A DNA stretch of 15,278 bases. Source: Neocallimastix lanati (nom. inval.). Taxonomy: Eukaryota > Neocallimastigomycota > Neocallimastigomycetes > Neocallimastigales > Neocallimastigaceae. Made by a program: the position numbers and the translations under genes. The stretch covers positions 1,045,001-1,060,278 of the forward strand of contig JACVTC010000057.1 of NCBI GenBank assembly GCA_016946835.1, read 5' to 3'. Every line of letters starts with the position of its first letter. Position 1 is the first letter of the stretch. Positions 1-9,088 of the stretch are shown here, piece after piece. Under the pieces are notes generated by a model that was not told the DNA's origin, searched no databases, and saw only the letters and a program-made list of their open reading frames with translations.

Positions 1-103
1 ATAAATATTAAACTGTTAAAATAATAATAATAATAATTTATTATCAAATAATGGTTATAAATATATACAATATATAATAACAAATATATATATATACTTT
101 TTC

Positions 104-2482
104 TTAATATTGAATATCATCCATTGTATCATCTATTTTTGATTCTTGATCATCATCATCATCATCATCATTATCTCCACCGCTATTATCGGTGGTTTTT
201 GAATCTTCATTTGTTTTATCTGTTGATTCTTCATTATCATTATTATCCTTTTTATTATCATTCTTTTGTATTTCTTCTTTCTTTTCTGAATTTTCAGATG
301 AAGATTCCTTAGTCGGTGATACAGACATTTCTTTTTCATCATTTTTTGGTATATTAAAATCTTTCATTTGATGATCAGATGTTGCTGATATTGGAGTTGG
401 AGTAATTGGTGAAATTATTTCAATAGGATCCGTATTTATTGATTTTAAAGTTTCACGTTTTTGTTCTTCTAAAAGTTTTTTAGTTACATCGTTTAATTTA
501 GCTGGAAGAAAGTATATATGAGGAGTTGATTTTGTTTTAATAAAGTAACTTTTAAGTATATTTTGTTGATTCCAATAATTTTTCTTTTAAAGTAAAAATA
601 AAATTAAAAAAATATTACATAATTATATATATATACATTGTATAATATTTTGAAATTATACAAAAAAAATAATAATAATAACACAACACAACAATATAAA
701 TAATATAATAATATAAAAAAAATATAAAATAATAAATACAAGGTTAATATATTAATATATATATATATTCATAAATTATAATTAAATAATATTTTAAACA
801 ATATTTATATATGTATTTCTTTTATTATGCTTTCTATCATGTTATTTAAATATTTCTTTTATTGTTATTATCATCATATCTTTCTTAAATGTATAAAATA
901 ATAATTATAATAATAAATAATAATATACTAAATCTGAAAGACGTTGCTTTTCTTCTTCAATTCTTTTCTTTTTTCTTATTTCATCATCTTGTTTAATTTC
1001 TTCTTCTAATTCTTTTTTTTCTTTTTTTAAACGTTCTTGAAGTTTATTTTCTATTTCTTTTCTTCTTTTATCCTTTATTATATATATATATAAAGATTTA
1101 ATACAATAATATAAAATAATATAAAATTAAAATTAAAATTAAAATTAAAATTAAAATTAAAATTAAATATTATAATTATCGTTAATTTTAAAATTTTATC
1201 CTTTCTTATCAATATCAATATCAATATATATATATATAAATATGAATATGAATATGAATATGAATATGAAATTAAAATTTACAGCTTCAGATTGTTCTGT
1301 TGTATCTTTTTTAAATTTATCTAAAGTATTGAAAATCATGCCAAGCATTCTTTTTCCTCTAGCTTTAAATTCCTTATTGTCAAGGTCTAAACGTGGACGT
1401 TTAGATGTTGCTGACTATAATAATAGCAATAAATATATACATCAATATATACACAATTACGAGATTATTTAAAAAAAATAATAATAATAATAGTATAATA
1501 TAATTTAATTTATATAAGAATAATTTACTTTAGGACTGTGATCATCACTATTAATAGATCTTTTTCTTTCTGTATGAATTGGCGAAATTGAATCTTCTGA
1601 ACTACATCAAAATCGAATATAATAAATTATATTTAATATTATATATTTATATTAATGTTAATGTTTACAATAAGAGGTAATAAATTATCCATGTAAATAT
1701 TAATTTTATATTTATTTTTAGAATGACTGAAATTCATATTAATATTTAAATTAATTTTTATATTTAATTAATAAATTATATAATAATAATAATTTTTGAA
1801 TAGAAAAATAAATAACTAAAGACATTTATATTATATATATTTATAAATTTATATAAAATATATATTGTTCAATCATTAGCATTATTAAAATTATTATGAA
1901 ATTTCATTACTAATTATTCATAGAAAACTGTGATTTAATTGCTTAAATGTTAGTGTTAATTTATTAGCAAAATTAAAAATTCAATATATAAATATTATTA
2001 ATAATATCTAAACTGAATACATCAAGATGAATATATAATTTCTATCAATCATATTATTATATAAATAGATATATTTTGACAATAAGAAATAATATATTTT
2101 TTCTTATTACCAAAAAAAGAATGACTGAAATCTAATTACAATTTATATTACCAAATTTTTATATATTACTTTATATTAAAATTCATATATTTATATAATT
2201 TTGTTAAAATAATACAATTACTAGTGATTAATAAAAACGTATAATTATTAAGAAATGTTAAAAGAAATTTTAATTTAAATATAATAAAAAAATAATAAAA
2301 TAATAAAAAACATCCAACTTTCATAATTAATTATTTAATTATTTGATTTATACATTTAATATAGAATATATATATATAATATTTTATTATATATTTATTA
2401 TTTACTATATATTTATTGCTTTAATATCTTAATATATAAAATTTAATATTTACACTTTAACATCTTCACTTTCTCTTGTCAT
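104..2482 (-). CDS. Pinin/SDK/memA-domain protein, five exons (exon 1 tentative)
   Basis: Exons read on the minus strand: 2482-2454 (tentative), 1601-1529, 1414-1283, 1072-929 and 583-104. They give about 285 residues in one frame. Donors are GTAAAT, GTAAAT, GTAAAT and GTATAT; all acceptors end in AG. Exon 3 reads KRMLGMIFNTLDKFKKDTTE, and exon 4 is a charged helix starting DKRRKEIENKLQERLKKEKK. Exon 5 opens KNYWNQQNILKSYF, then IKTKSTPHIYFLPAKL, matching the order and spacing of the pinin domain (Leu-rich start, long coiled coil, W-N-x-x-N, then the K-T-K-x-x-P-H-I/L-Y-F/Y-x-P segment). The C-terminal 90 residues are acidic and low-complexity, with a run of seven Asp, as is common in this family. 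Pinin proteins are nuclear and associate with the spliceosome/exon-junction complex; that role is inferred from family. Exon 1 (MTRESEDVK plus two bases) was chosen because it has ATG after A-rich sequence, a GTAAAT donor, and the phase needed by exon 2. It implies an 852-nt intron and could be wrong. Confidence 0.8.
1124..1270. repeat. Microsatellites inside pinin intron 2
   Basis: The intron between the exons at 1283-1414 and 929-1072 holds three short tandem arrays. They are an AAAATT-type hexamer (about seven copies, 1124-1166), TATCAA three times (1207-1224) and TATGAA five times (1241-1270). The last array gives a spurious plus-strand Met-Asn repeat reading frame. Confidence 0.85.
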
Positions 2483-3204
2483 TTTTAAAATTTAATTACT
2501 AATACCTCTTATGTATATAAAAATAGTTTGAATTTTTTTATTATAATAAAAAACTTATTCTAAAACTTTTCAAATAGAAAAAAAATAGTATAAAATCTGT
2601 ATAACTTATATAAATATTAATTAAATTTAATTTTTTTTTACTATATTACTATTAAATTTTTTTAATATAGTCAAAACCTAATTTTTTATTATCTAAAAAA
2701 TATATATTAAATGTAATAATAATAATAAAAAATAATAATAAAATATATATTTTTTTATATTATTAATTAATAATTTATAATCTAATCAGTTAAAACTGTA
2801 CATATTTCATAAATTGATTGATAAAAAAATATATAATTAATATTATTATTATTTTTTAATTATTATTCATATATATTTATTTATTATTATTTTTATAATA
2901 AAAATTATTATTAGAAATATTTAGTAATAAATATCGAAATATTTTAAACTTATTTTTTTTATCAATATTTTATATTATATATTTTATATTATATATTATC
3001 ATATACAAAAAAAATATGTGAATGAAATTACTACTATAATTATTGTGAAATAGATTGATTCATAATAAATAAAAATATGTATATTTTAATACAGTATTTT
3101 TTTTTTCTTTTTTTTAGATTTTTTATTTATCCATATATACATATATCGTCTTTTTCTTTTACATAATATTATATATATATATTTATTTATAAATATTATT
3201 AAGT
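2483..3204. other. A+T-rich spacer upstream of the pinin gene
   Basis: Almost pure A/T with short AT, AAT and TTA repeats. No reading frame with plausible codon content and no RNA gene were seen. The segment should contain the pinin promoter on the minus strand, but TATA-like strings are too frequent here for one to be picked. Confidence 0.6.
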
Positions 3205-3540
3205 ACAACCTGGAGTGGTGTAATATATAATATGTATAGGTCATATATAATCTATTGTATAGCTATATTAGTTGCTAATTAGCCATACCATTTCGGTGTC
3301 GACCCTTGTTTCTTAATCTCTAAACAACTAAATGATATCCCTAAATAGTCACATGTACCATAATATGGATTGACTGAGTCAGAGGACTTTCATGCTTTTC
3401 ATCAAAATATCATTTAGATTTGTTAGTAAATGTAACATATTAATATTCTTTGAACATCCTAATTACGCTGAACTTTAACATAAGGCCTGAGAAGATTCAG
3501 AAAAAAAAATGTATATTGCACTTACCATTGCAAACAAACA
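3205..3540. other. Composition island with inverted repeats; possible structured RNA
   Basis: About 330 bp with visibly more G+C than the surrounding spacer, but without a long reading frame on either strand. An 11-bp perfect inverted repeat, CTAAATGATAT and ATATCATTTAG, encloses about 75 bp. That interval holds the palindromes CCATAATATGG and TGACTGAGTCA. On the minus strand ATG is followed by GTAAGT, and later TCTTCTCAG precedes a G, so a short exon/intron is also possible. The minus-strand string GAAAGTCCTCTGAC resembles the GAAAGTCC-type conserved region I of RNase P/MRP RNAs, but I could not find a convincing partner region. U3, U6, U2 and SRP RNA were considered and do not fit. Strand, ends and identity are unresolved. 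Confidence 0.35.
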
Positions 3541-3715
3541 TCCGAATTGGAAAAATAAATGTATAGAAAAATAATTTATGTATTTTTTATGTATTTATAT
3601 ATTAAATTAACAACATATATATTTATAAAATTTTTTTGGAAAAAAGTTTATAATATTCAAATTTTAATTTCTAAAATACAAAATTAAAATTATATTATTT
3701 AATTATAATACTTTA

Positions 3716-3770
3716 AAAAAACATTATTAATAAAGAATATTTATTAAACATTAGTTTAATAATGTTTTTT
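3716..3770. repeat. Perfect 15-bp inverted repeat
   Basis: AAAAAACATTATTAA at 3716-3730 is the exact reverse complement of 3756-3770, with a 25-nt A/T spacer. It would make a long hairpin in RNA or a cruciform in DNA. In DNA this A+T-rich it may be fortuitous or the remnant of a small foldback element. Confidence 0.6.
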
Positions 3771-3992
3771 ATATAAATGTTTATTAGAATTTTATTAGTA
3801 AGTTTTTAATAAATTTATAATATTTGAAATTTTCTTAAGAATAATCTAATCTATTAATAATTGAGTTTTAAAAGGGAGAGTGGAGTATTGATATAAATAA
3901 ATGAATAAATAAATAAGTATTAATTCAAAATAATTTTTTTTAAAACTGTTTTTATTCAATATTAATAATATTTAATTTTATTTATTTTCAAT

Positions 3993-4126
3993 TTGGCGAA
4001 ATGCCACATTTTTTAATACGCCACATGCTTTCAAAAAAATTGGCGAAATGGGTGTGTCATTTCGAAAATTTTTATTACATAAATTTGTATTTTGTTGTAG
4101 TGCATTTCGGAAAACATGGCGTATTA
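3993..4126. repeat. Small foldback-type repeat island
   Basis: TTGGCGAAATG occurs at 3993-4003 and again at 4040-4050. Its core also appears inverted as CATTTCG at 4058-4064 and in TGCATTTCGG at 4101-4110. TAATACGCCA (4014-4023) is exactly inverted as TGGCGTATTA (4117-4126). The cluster of direct and inverted copies in otherwise plain A/T sequence suggests a decayed miniature foldback element. No target duplication was identified. Confidence 0.45.
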
Positions 4127-4196
4127 TAATGTAATAAAAAAATAAATGAATAAATAAATTTTTAAATGACAATAAAAATAATTAAAACAAACGTTT

Positions 4197-4227
4197 ATAT
4201 GACTAAAAAAATTTTTTTTAGTCATAT
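4197..4227. repeat. 31-bp near-perfect palindrome
   Basis: ATATGACT followed by seven A is mirrored by seven T followed by AGTCATAT, with one central T, giving 15-bp arms. It lies 210 bp upstream of the broken secreted-protein gene. It could act as a hairpin or bidirectional terminator, or be one end of the foldback island to its left. Confidence 0.6.
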
Positions 4228-4436
4228 ATATAATTACTACATATATAAAATAATAATTATATTTTTTTTATTTTATTTTAAATATTATTAATTATTATTA
4301 ATACCTTGTTTATATTATCAACAGAATTACATACGTAATTACATAATTGAATAATTAAAAAAAATAAATATATAAATAAGTTTATAATTAGTATTTTTTA
4401 TAATATTATATTAAAGTATTAATTTTATAAATTAAA

Positions 4437-4886
4437 ATGTCTAAAAAATTATTAACTGCTTTATTAATTGCTACTGCATGCATTACTTATGTTTGTGGTA
4501 TAAAATTGATTGGACCAGCTATATATTCAGATATATCTCATCTATATTTCCTTAATTCTTGAGATTGCAAAAATGCATATATATGTAAAGGTTATGGTAT
4601 TATAAAAAATAGTAATCGTGGATTTTATGACTGTTTCCTCCGTAATTCAGTAGCTAATTATAGAGAAATCCCCGTTGGAGCATATCTTAGAGATACATAA
4701 TATAAAAATCCAGATAAATGTAAATGGATTACTAGACATATAAGTACCAAAAATGGATGTTATTACACACCAAATAACACAAGAGGTGGATTTTCATGGA
4801 GAGGTTATGTTAATCGTGATGCTCGTGTTTATAATATAGTTCTTAAATACTGCCTTACTGAATATGGTTGGTGTTGGCGTGGTTAA
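4437..4886 (+). pseudogene. Small cysteine-rich secreted protein, two in-frame stops
   Basis: From ATG at 4437 a single frame runs 149 codons to TAA at 4884-4886, interrupted by TGA at 4560-4562 (codon 42) and TAA at 4698-4700 (codon 88). There is no frameshift and the frame stays protein-like throughout. The start MSKKLLTALLIATACITYVC is a typical signal peptide, with a basic N-terminus and then a hydrophobic core. The predicted mature part is short, rich in Tyr, Asn, Arg and Gly, and has seven Cys, including DCKN, DKCKW, NGCYY and the end GWCWRG. The coding stretch is clearly richer in G+C than its flanks. I do not recognise the family. It is most simply a young pseudogene of a secreted protein; stop-codon readthrough or sequencing error would also explain it. 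Confidence 0.6.
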
Positions 4887-5289
4887 ATAAATAAAAAATA
4901 GATTTTTTATAGATTAATTTTAAATTTATTATTAAACTAAATATTATTTTTTTAAAAATTAAGATAATATATAAACCATATAAATATAAATAAGTTTAAC
5001 ATATATAAAAATATTAAATAATAAAGAATATAGGTGAAATAAATATAAAATATAATATAATAAAATAAAATAAATAAAAAAATATAATAATTATTTTATA
5101 TATATAGGAATCATATATTTTAATTTTTATCATTTATTTTTCTAAAAAAAAAAATATTTTAATTATAATAACGTTTGTCTTTTAATTATTATATTTTATT
5201 ATTATAACAAAATATTATAATAAATATAATAACACTCAAAAAAACAAAAATTATTTTATTTTTTATTTATTTTTTTTCTTTTATTATAA
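4887..5289. other. A+T-rich spacer
   Basis: Homopolymer and AT/AAT repeats downstream of the pseudogene. No coding or RNA signal was seen. Confidence 0.6.
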
Positions 5290-5830
5290 TTATTTTATTA
5301 ATTATATTTATTATAATACTATAAGCCGCAAGGGTTGATATAGTATTAATATTAAAAAAAGTTTTATTAAAAAATTAAGTTTTATTAACTAAACAAAATT
5401 AAAATAAAAAACACAAAGAAAAGAATATTTGTTAATAAGAATTTTACTCATATTTATATTTTTTTCAAAAGTTAAAGTTATTAAAAAATAAAAATAAAAG
5501 TTTCTAAAAAGTTCTTAAAAATCGAAAAATTTAGAAAAAATAGAAAACAATAGAATTAAGAATTTAATAGAATAAATTTTAATTAATTAAACACAAGAAT
5601 TATCAAGAAATTCTAGTAATTTCTTGAACTATAAAGAATCTTCTAGATATTTTTTAGAATAAAACTATAAAATAATAATAAATGTGAATCGAACCCTAAG
5701 TAGTTTGATTCATGGTATTAGTTACTAACAACTATACCAGAAATAATATTTTTTAAATTTAATAATACAGAATGAACAAATAATACTAATTGTGCTAGAA
5801 TAATATAAATTATTCTAACCTTATAGATTA
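5290..5830 (-). mobile_element. Degenerate solo LTR related to element A, minus strand
   Basis: Read on the minus strand, three landmarks of the element A LTR recur in the same order. The first is a tRNA-like stretch (5740-5684) starting CTGGTATAGTTGTTAGT and ending GGTTCGATTCAC, against CTGGCATAGTGGTTAGT and GGTTCGACTCAC in A. The second is a TATA box in TATAAATATGAGTA (5458-5445), against TATAAATAGGAGTG. The third is TTTGTGTTTTTTAT starting about 41 nt after the TATA box, against ATTGTGTTTTTAT in A. The sequence between them is strongly diverged. No internal element sequence was recognised beside it, so it is most likely a solo LTR. Its ends are approximate. It also holds a 10-bp hairpin, TAATACTATA/TATAGTATTA (5314-5348), around a G+C-rich loop. 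Confidence 0.6.
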
Positions 5831-5841
5831 TTCTATTCTAT

Positions 5842-5846
5842 ATAAT
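5842..5846. repeat. Target site duplication of element A, left copy
   Basis: ATAAT directly precedes the TG that opens the 5' LTR and matches ATAAT directly after the closing CA of the 3' LTR at 14317-14321. Confidence 0.85.
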
Positions 5847-5863
5847 TGTAACGAATCTTAAAA
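5847..5863 (+). repeat. 5' LTR of element A, first 17 bp
   Basis: TGTAACGAATCTTAAAA matches the first 17 bases of the 3' LTR at 13714. The LTR is then cut by element B and resumes at 9065; the two parts minus one TAAAA sum to 603 bp. Confidence 0.92.
5859..5863. repeat. Target site duplication of element B, left copy
   Basis: TAAAA precedes element B and is repeated directly after it at 9065-9069. The uninterrupted 3' LTR of A has a single copy at the matching place. Confidence 0.88.
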
Positions 5864-6333
5864 TGTAAGAAATTTAGATAAATTTATTATAAAATTTATC
5901 TATCTTTCTTATTTAATACATTAATTTAATACATTAAATTGTATTTATTTTAACCAATAATATTTAATTATTAATTTATATATATTTGATTCTCTTGAGT
6001 TCTCTTCGAGAAATCAAGAGTTATTATTTTAGAATTTTTATAATAAATAATAATTCAAATAAAATAATTAATTAATAAACAAATCCATTTTTAATAAAAC
6101 ATATTTATAAATATTTGTGTCTTTTATTCCTTTTGTGTTATTGTTTATTATAAACTTTCTATAATAAACTCTATCTTATATTTAAGTTAAGTATAATTAT
6201 TTATTTATATTATTTTATATTTATTTAATTATATTTAATTTTATTTTCTCAAATTAATGTTAATTAGTAATAATTAATGTTAATTTGTAGTTAAGAAATT
6301 ATTTATAATTAATTTTATAAGTAATTTCTTACA
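5864..6333 (+). repeat. 5' LTR of element B (470 bp)
   Basis: TG...CA ends with 10-bp inverted termini. The first 50 bp fold on themselves: TAAGAAATTTAGATAAATTT pairs with a segment ending CTTTCTTA, 18 of 20 positions. A CCAAT motif lies at about 5954. A TATATATA box (5977-5985) and a strong hairpin (5992-6020) precede the proposed transcript start. Confidence 0.93.
5977..6027 (+). promoter_or_regulatory. Element B promoter, hairpin and self-primer segment
   Basis: TATATATAT at 5977-5985 is followed by a hairpin with 13-bp arms, one mismatch and a 3-nt loop (5992-6004 with 6008-6020). AAGAGTTATTAT at 6016-6027 is the exact complement of the bases right after this LTR (6334-6345). A transcript starting at 6016-6017, about 40 nt from the TATA box, would carry the complement at its 5' end. 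Confidence 0.65.
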
Positions 6334-6345
6334 ATAATAACTCTT
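6334..6345 (+). promoter_or_regulatory. Primer binding site of element B (self-priming type)
   Basis: ATAATAACTCTT abuts the LTR with no gap. It does not begin TGG, as tRNA-primed sites usually do. All 12 bases are complementary to 6016-6027 in the LTR. Confidence 0.65.
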
Positions 6346-6386
6346 CTTTGAAAGAAAAAATTTTGGAAATAATATGATATAATAAT

Positions 6387-6390
<4 letters not shown>

Positions 6391-6441
<51 letters not shown>
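6391..6441. repeat. Run of 51 A
   Basis: An uninterrupted A homopolymer in the interior of element B, 58 bp after its 5' LTR. The length may not be exact in an assembly. It creates a false poly-Phe frame on the other strand. Confidence 0.9.
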
Positions 6442-6446
<5 letters not shown>

Positions 6447-6707
6447 ATAAATAAATTTTAAAGCAATTAAAAAACAAATTATATAAGAATTATATTATAT
6501 TATTTGCAAAACTTTTTCTTTCTAATTATATAATTTCATAATATTTATTTCATTATTGTTTACATATTTCCTTTATTTATTTTTGTTTACTTTATTAAAA
6601 TAATATATACTAACCATTATATTCTCTTTTATTTTATTTTATATATCGTCTTTTTATATAATATTATTATATTTATTTATATATAATTAAATTTATACAT
6701 TATATCT

Positions 6708-7125
6708 TAAAAAAAAAAAAAAAAAATATAATAATAATAATAAAAAATAAAATAAAGCAAACAAATAAACTAACAAGTAAACAAAAACAAAATAACAAAA
6801 AACAAAACAACAAAAAACAAAACAACAAAAAACAAAACAACAAAAAAACAAAACAAAACAACAAAACAACAAAATAAAAAACAAGAAAACAAAAATAAAC
6901 AAAATAAATTAAATAAATAAATAAATAATTTAAAAAAGATAAGTATTTGAATTTTTATTTTTAATAATTAAATAATTTCAAATAATAAATAATTTTAATA
7001 ATAATAATAATATAATAATAATAATTATAATAATGATAATATAAATAAATAATAAATAAATAAATAAATAAATAACAAATAGTAAGTAATAAATAAATAA
7101 ATAAATAAATAAATAAAATAATTAT
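6708..7125. repeat. A-run, AAC/AAAAC and AAAT arrays in element B
   Basis: An A run (6710-6726) is followed by an AAC/AAAAC array with a period near 15 (about 6780-6870), then AAT and AAAT arrays (about 6995-7125). These are non-coding; the long frames here are low-complexity artefacts. Confidence 0.85.
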
Positions 7126-7154
7126 AAATAAATAATAATTTAACATGTAGAATA

Positions 7155-7254
7155 GTCAACAGGTGTAACACTAACACCAATAGCAGAAGCCGTTCAATTT
7201 AGATTGAATGATAATGCTTTCTGTTAAACCATTTATTATGGTTTATTTGTTGAC
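7155..7254 (+). other. Cloverleaf-like four-stem foldback in element B
   Basis: GTCAACA (7155-7161) pairs exactly with TGTTGAC (7248-7254). Three arms lie inside. GGTGT/ACACC has a 7-nt loop (7162-7178). CAGAAGC/GCTTTCTG with one bulge carries an inner TTCAAT/ATTGAA stem (7184-7223). TAAACCAT/ATGGTTTA has a 5-nt loop (7225-7245). Linkers between stems are 0, 5, 1 and 2 nt. The stretch has more G+C than the rest of the interior. It is not a tRNA gene, as no usable A/B boxes or T arm were found. On the minus strand a 16-codon stretch ending TPVDYSTC then stop looks protein-like, so a coding relic is an alternative. Confidence 0.5.
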
Positions 7255-8041
7255 AAAATTATAAAATTTAATTATTTAATTTATTTACTAATATATAATT
7301 ATAAAATAATAAAATAATTAATTATTAATTATATATTTAATTTCTACATGTAATATTATGAGAGTAATTCTCATATTTGTGTATAAACTTATACACTAAA
7401 AAATTATAAATAAAATATAATATAAAAATTATAAAATTTTAAATTATTATTTATTTATTTAAGCAGATATACATAATATTTATAATATAAAATTATAAAT
7501 TAATATTATTCATTTGTTTATTGAATAATAAAAATAAATATTATATAAAGTAAATAAACTAAAAATATGAACTTTTATTTATTTACTGTGTAATAATAGT
7601 ATATAATTAAATTATAAATTATATTTATTTATTTGTTGTATAATTATACATATAAAATATAAAATAAAAAAAAAAAAAAAAAATTATAAAATATTTTTAT
7701 TTATTTATTTAATAAATAATACATATGTATAATTTAAATTATTACTTACTTATTCATCTAATGAATAATATAAAGATAAATATAATATAAAATAATTATT
7801 ATTATTATTTATTTATTTAATATATACGAAAAATTATATATCATATTTATATAATTTAAAATTCAAATTATTATTATTATTTTTATTCATTTAATGAATA
7901 ATATACAATATATATATATTGTAAAATTAATTATTATTATTTATTTATTTATTAATACAAAATATATATAATATATAATATAAATTTATAAATTATTGTT
8001 CATTTAATTATTTATTTAAAATAAATTTTAATTCAAAATTT

Positions 8042-8066
8042 AAATTTCAATTTTTTAAATTGAAAT
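8042..8066. repeat. Perfect 11-bp hairpin in element B
   Basis: AATTTCAATTT and AAATTGAAATT are separated by about 3 T, in the distal interior of element B. No function is assigned. Confidence 0.5.
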
Positions 8067-8128
8067 TGCAATTAAATATTTATTTTAATTTTATTTCTTT
8101 TTAATATTTCTTAATTTATTATTTCTTA

Positions 8129-8594
8129 AATTGTTCTTCTTTCATTGAACAATTCAAATGAAAAGGAGCAATGTAAGAAATACAAATAAATTTATTAATA
8201 ATTTATTTACATTTCTTAGTTATTATAATTTATTTAATTTAATATTTATTTATTCATTTAATAATATAGTCATTTTATTTAAATTTATATTTATTTATAC
8301 ATTTAATAATTATATTTATTTTATTTAATTTATAATTATTTATTCACTTATATTTATATATTAGTTAGAAAAAAAATATTAAGGTTTTCCCAAGTTAATT
8401 GGTTTTACTTAATATTGATTCATCTAGAGTTTTTCCGCTAATCTTTTCTCTAGATGTAAAGAAAGTTAAGGTTAGCAAAACTTTTAATAAATTATTTAAT
8501 TTTATTTTTTTTGGTTAATTATAATTTTTATTTTAAACTTACTACTTCCTATATAATAATGAATTTATACAAATTCATTAAGTAAAGGGAGCAA
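8129..8594 (+). repeat. Duplicated 3'-end module (hairpin, purine tract, LTR start) in element B
   Basis: Two copies of the same arrangement follow one another. First: hairpin AATTGTTC/GAACAATT (8129-8154), AAAAGGAGCAA, then TGTAAGAAAT at 8172. Second: hairpin AATGAATTT/AAATTCATT (8558-8579), AAAGGGAGCAA, then the true 3' LTR at 8595. After 8172 the sequence again folds back (TAAGAAAT...CATTTCTTA) as the real LTR start does, then diverges. It also includes a perfect 9-bp hairpin CATCTAGAG/CTCTAGATG (8421-8456). It looks like the 5' part of a diverged LTR left inside the element. Confidence 0.5.
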
Positions 8595-9064
8595 TGTAAG
8601 AAATTTAGATAAATTTATTATAAAATTTATCTATCTTTCTTATTTAATACATTAATTTAATACATTAAATTGTATTTATTTTAACCAATAATATTTAATT
8701 ATTAATTTATATATATTTGATTCTCTTGAGTTCTCTTCGAGAAATCAAGAGTTATTATTTTAGAATTTTTATAATAAATAATAATTCAAATAAAATAATT
8801 AATTAATAAACAAATCCATTTTTAATAAAACATATTTATAAATATTTGTGTCTTTTATTCCTTTTGTGTTATTGTTTATTATAAACTTTCTATAATAAAC
8901 TCTATCTTATATTTAAGTTAAGTATAATTATTTATTTATATTATTTTATATTTATTTAATTATATTTAATTTTATTTTCTCAAATTAATGTTAATTAGTA
9001 ATAATTAATGTTAATTTGTAGTTAAGAAATTATTTATAATTAATTTTATAAGTAATTTCTTACA
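8595..9064 (+). repeat. 3' LTR of element B (470 bp)
   Basis: Matches 5864-6333 base for base by eye, including the ATTTCTTACA end. It is followed by the right TAAAA duplication at 9065-9069. Confidence 0.93.
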
Positions 9065-9088
9065 TAAAAAAAATTAGAAATTAGAATG

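Larger units (their letters stand above)
5864..9064 (+). mobile_element. Element B: non-coding LTR retrotransposon nested in the 5' LTR of A
   Basis: Two 470-bp direct repeats (5864-6333 and 8595-9064), identical by eye, begin TGTAAGAAAT and end ATTTCTTACA. TAAAA flanks the element on both sides (5859-5863 and 9065-9069). The 2.26-kb interior has no credible coding region. It holds a 51-A run, an AAC/AAAAC array, AAAT arrays, a cloverleaf-like foldback and a duplicated 3'-end module. A self-priming complement and a purine tract are present, so it has the cis signals for reverse transcription but must borrow proteins. It is larger than typical TRIMs and best described as a non-autonomous (LARD-like) element. 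The similar termini (TGTAA...TTACA) hint at kinship with A, but the rest of the LTR is different. The shared strand of insertion may be chance. Confidence 0.92.

Noticed and set aside
124-342. His/Leu-rich plus-strand frame and Met/Lys-rich minus-strand frame
   Set aside because: Both are other-frame shadows of the acidic low-complexity tail of pinin.
1242-1472. Plus-strand 76-codon frame starting with a Met-Asn repeat
   Set aside because: It is antisense to pinin exon 3 and starts inside the TATGAA array in the intron.
1723-2133. Direct repeat GAATGACTGAAAT in intron 1 of pinin
   Set aside because: A 13-bp match about 400 bp apart, with no further similarity around it and no link to a feature.
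3205-3540. U3 snoRNA or SRP RNA
   Set aside because: AGGGATATCATTT and CACCGAAATGG only loosely recall U3, and the invariant box A and a C/D box set are absent. The CACTCCAG resemblance to SRP has no matching 5' domain.
3978-4172. 64-codon minus-strand frame
   Set aside because: It covers a foldback-type repeat island, has no recognisable domain, and its codon content follows the local repeats.
6280-7146. Phe/Cys/Leu/Tyr-rich minus-strand frames
   Set aside because: They are translations of A runs, the AAC array and AAT arrays in element B.
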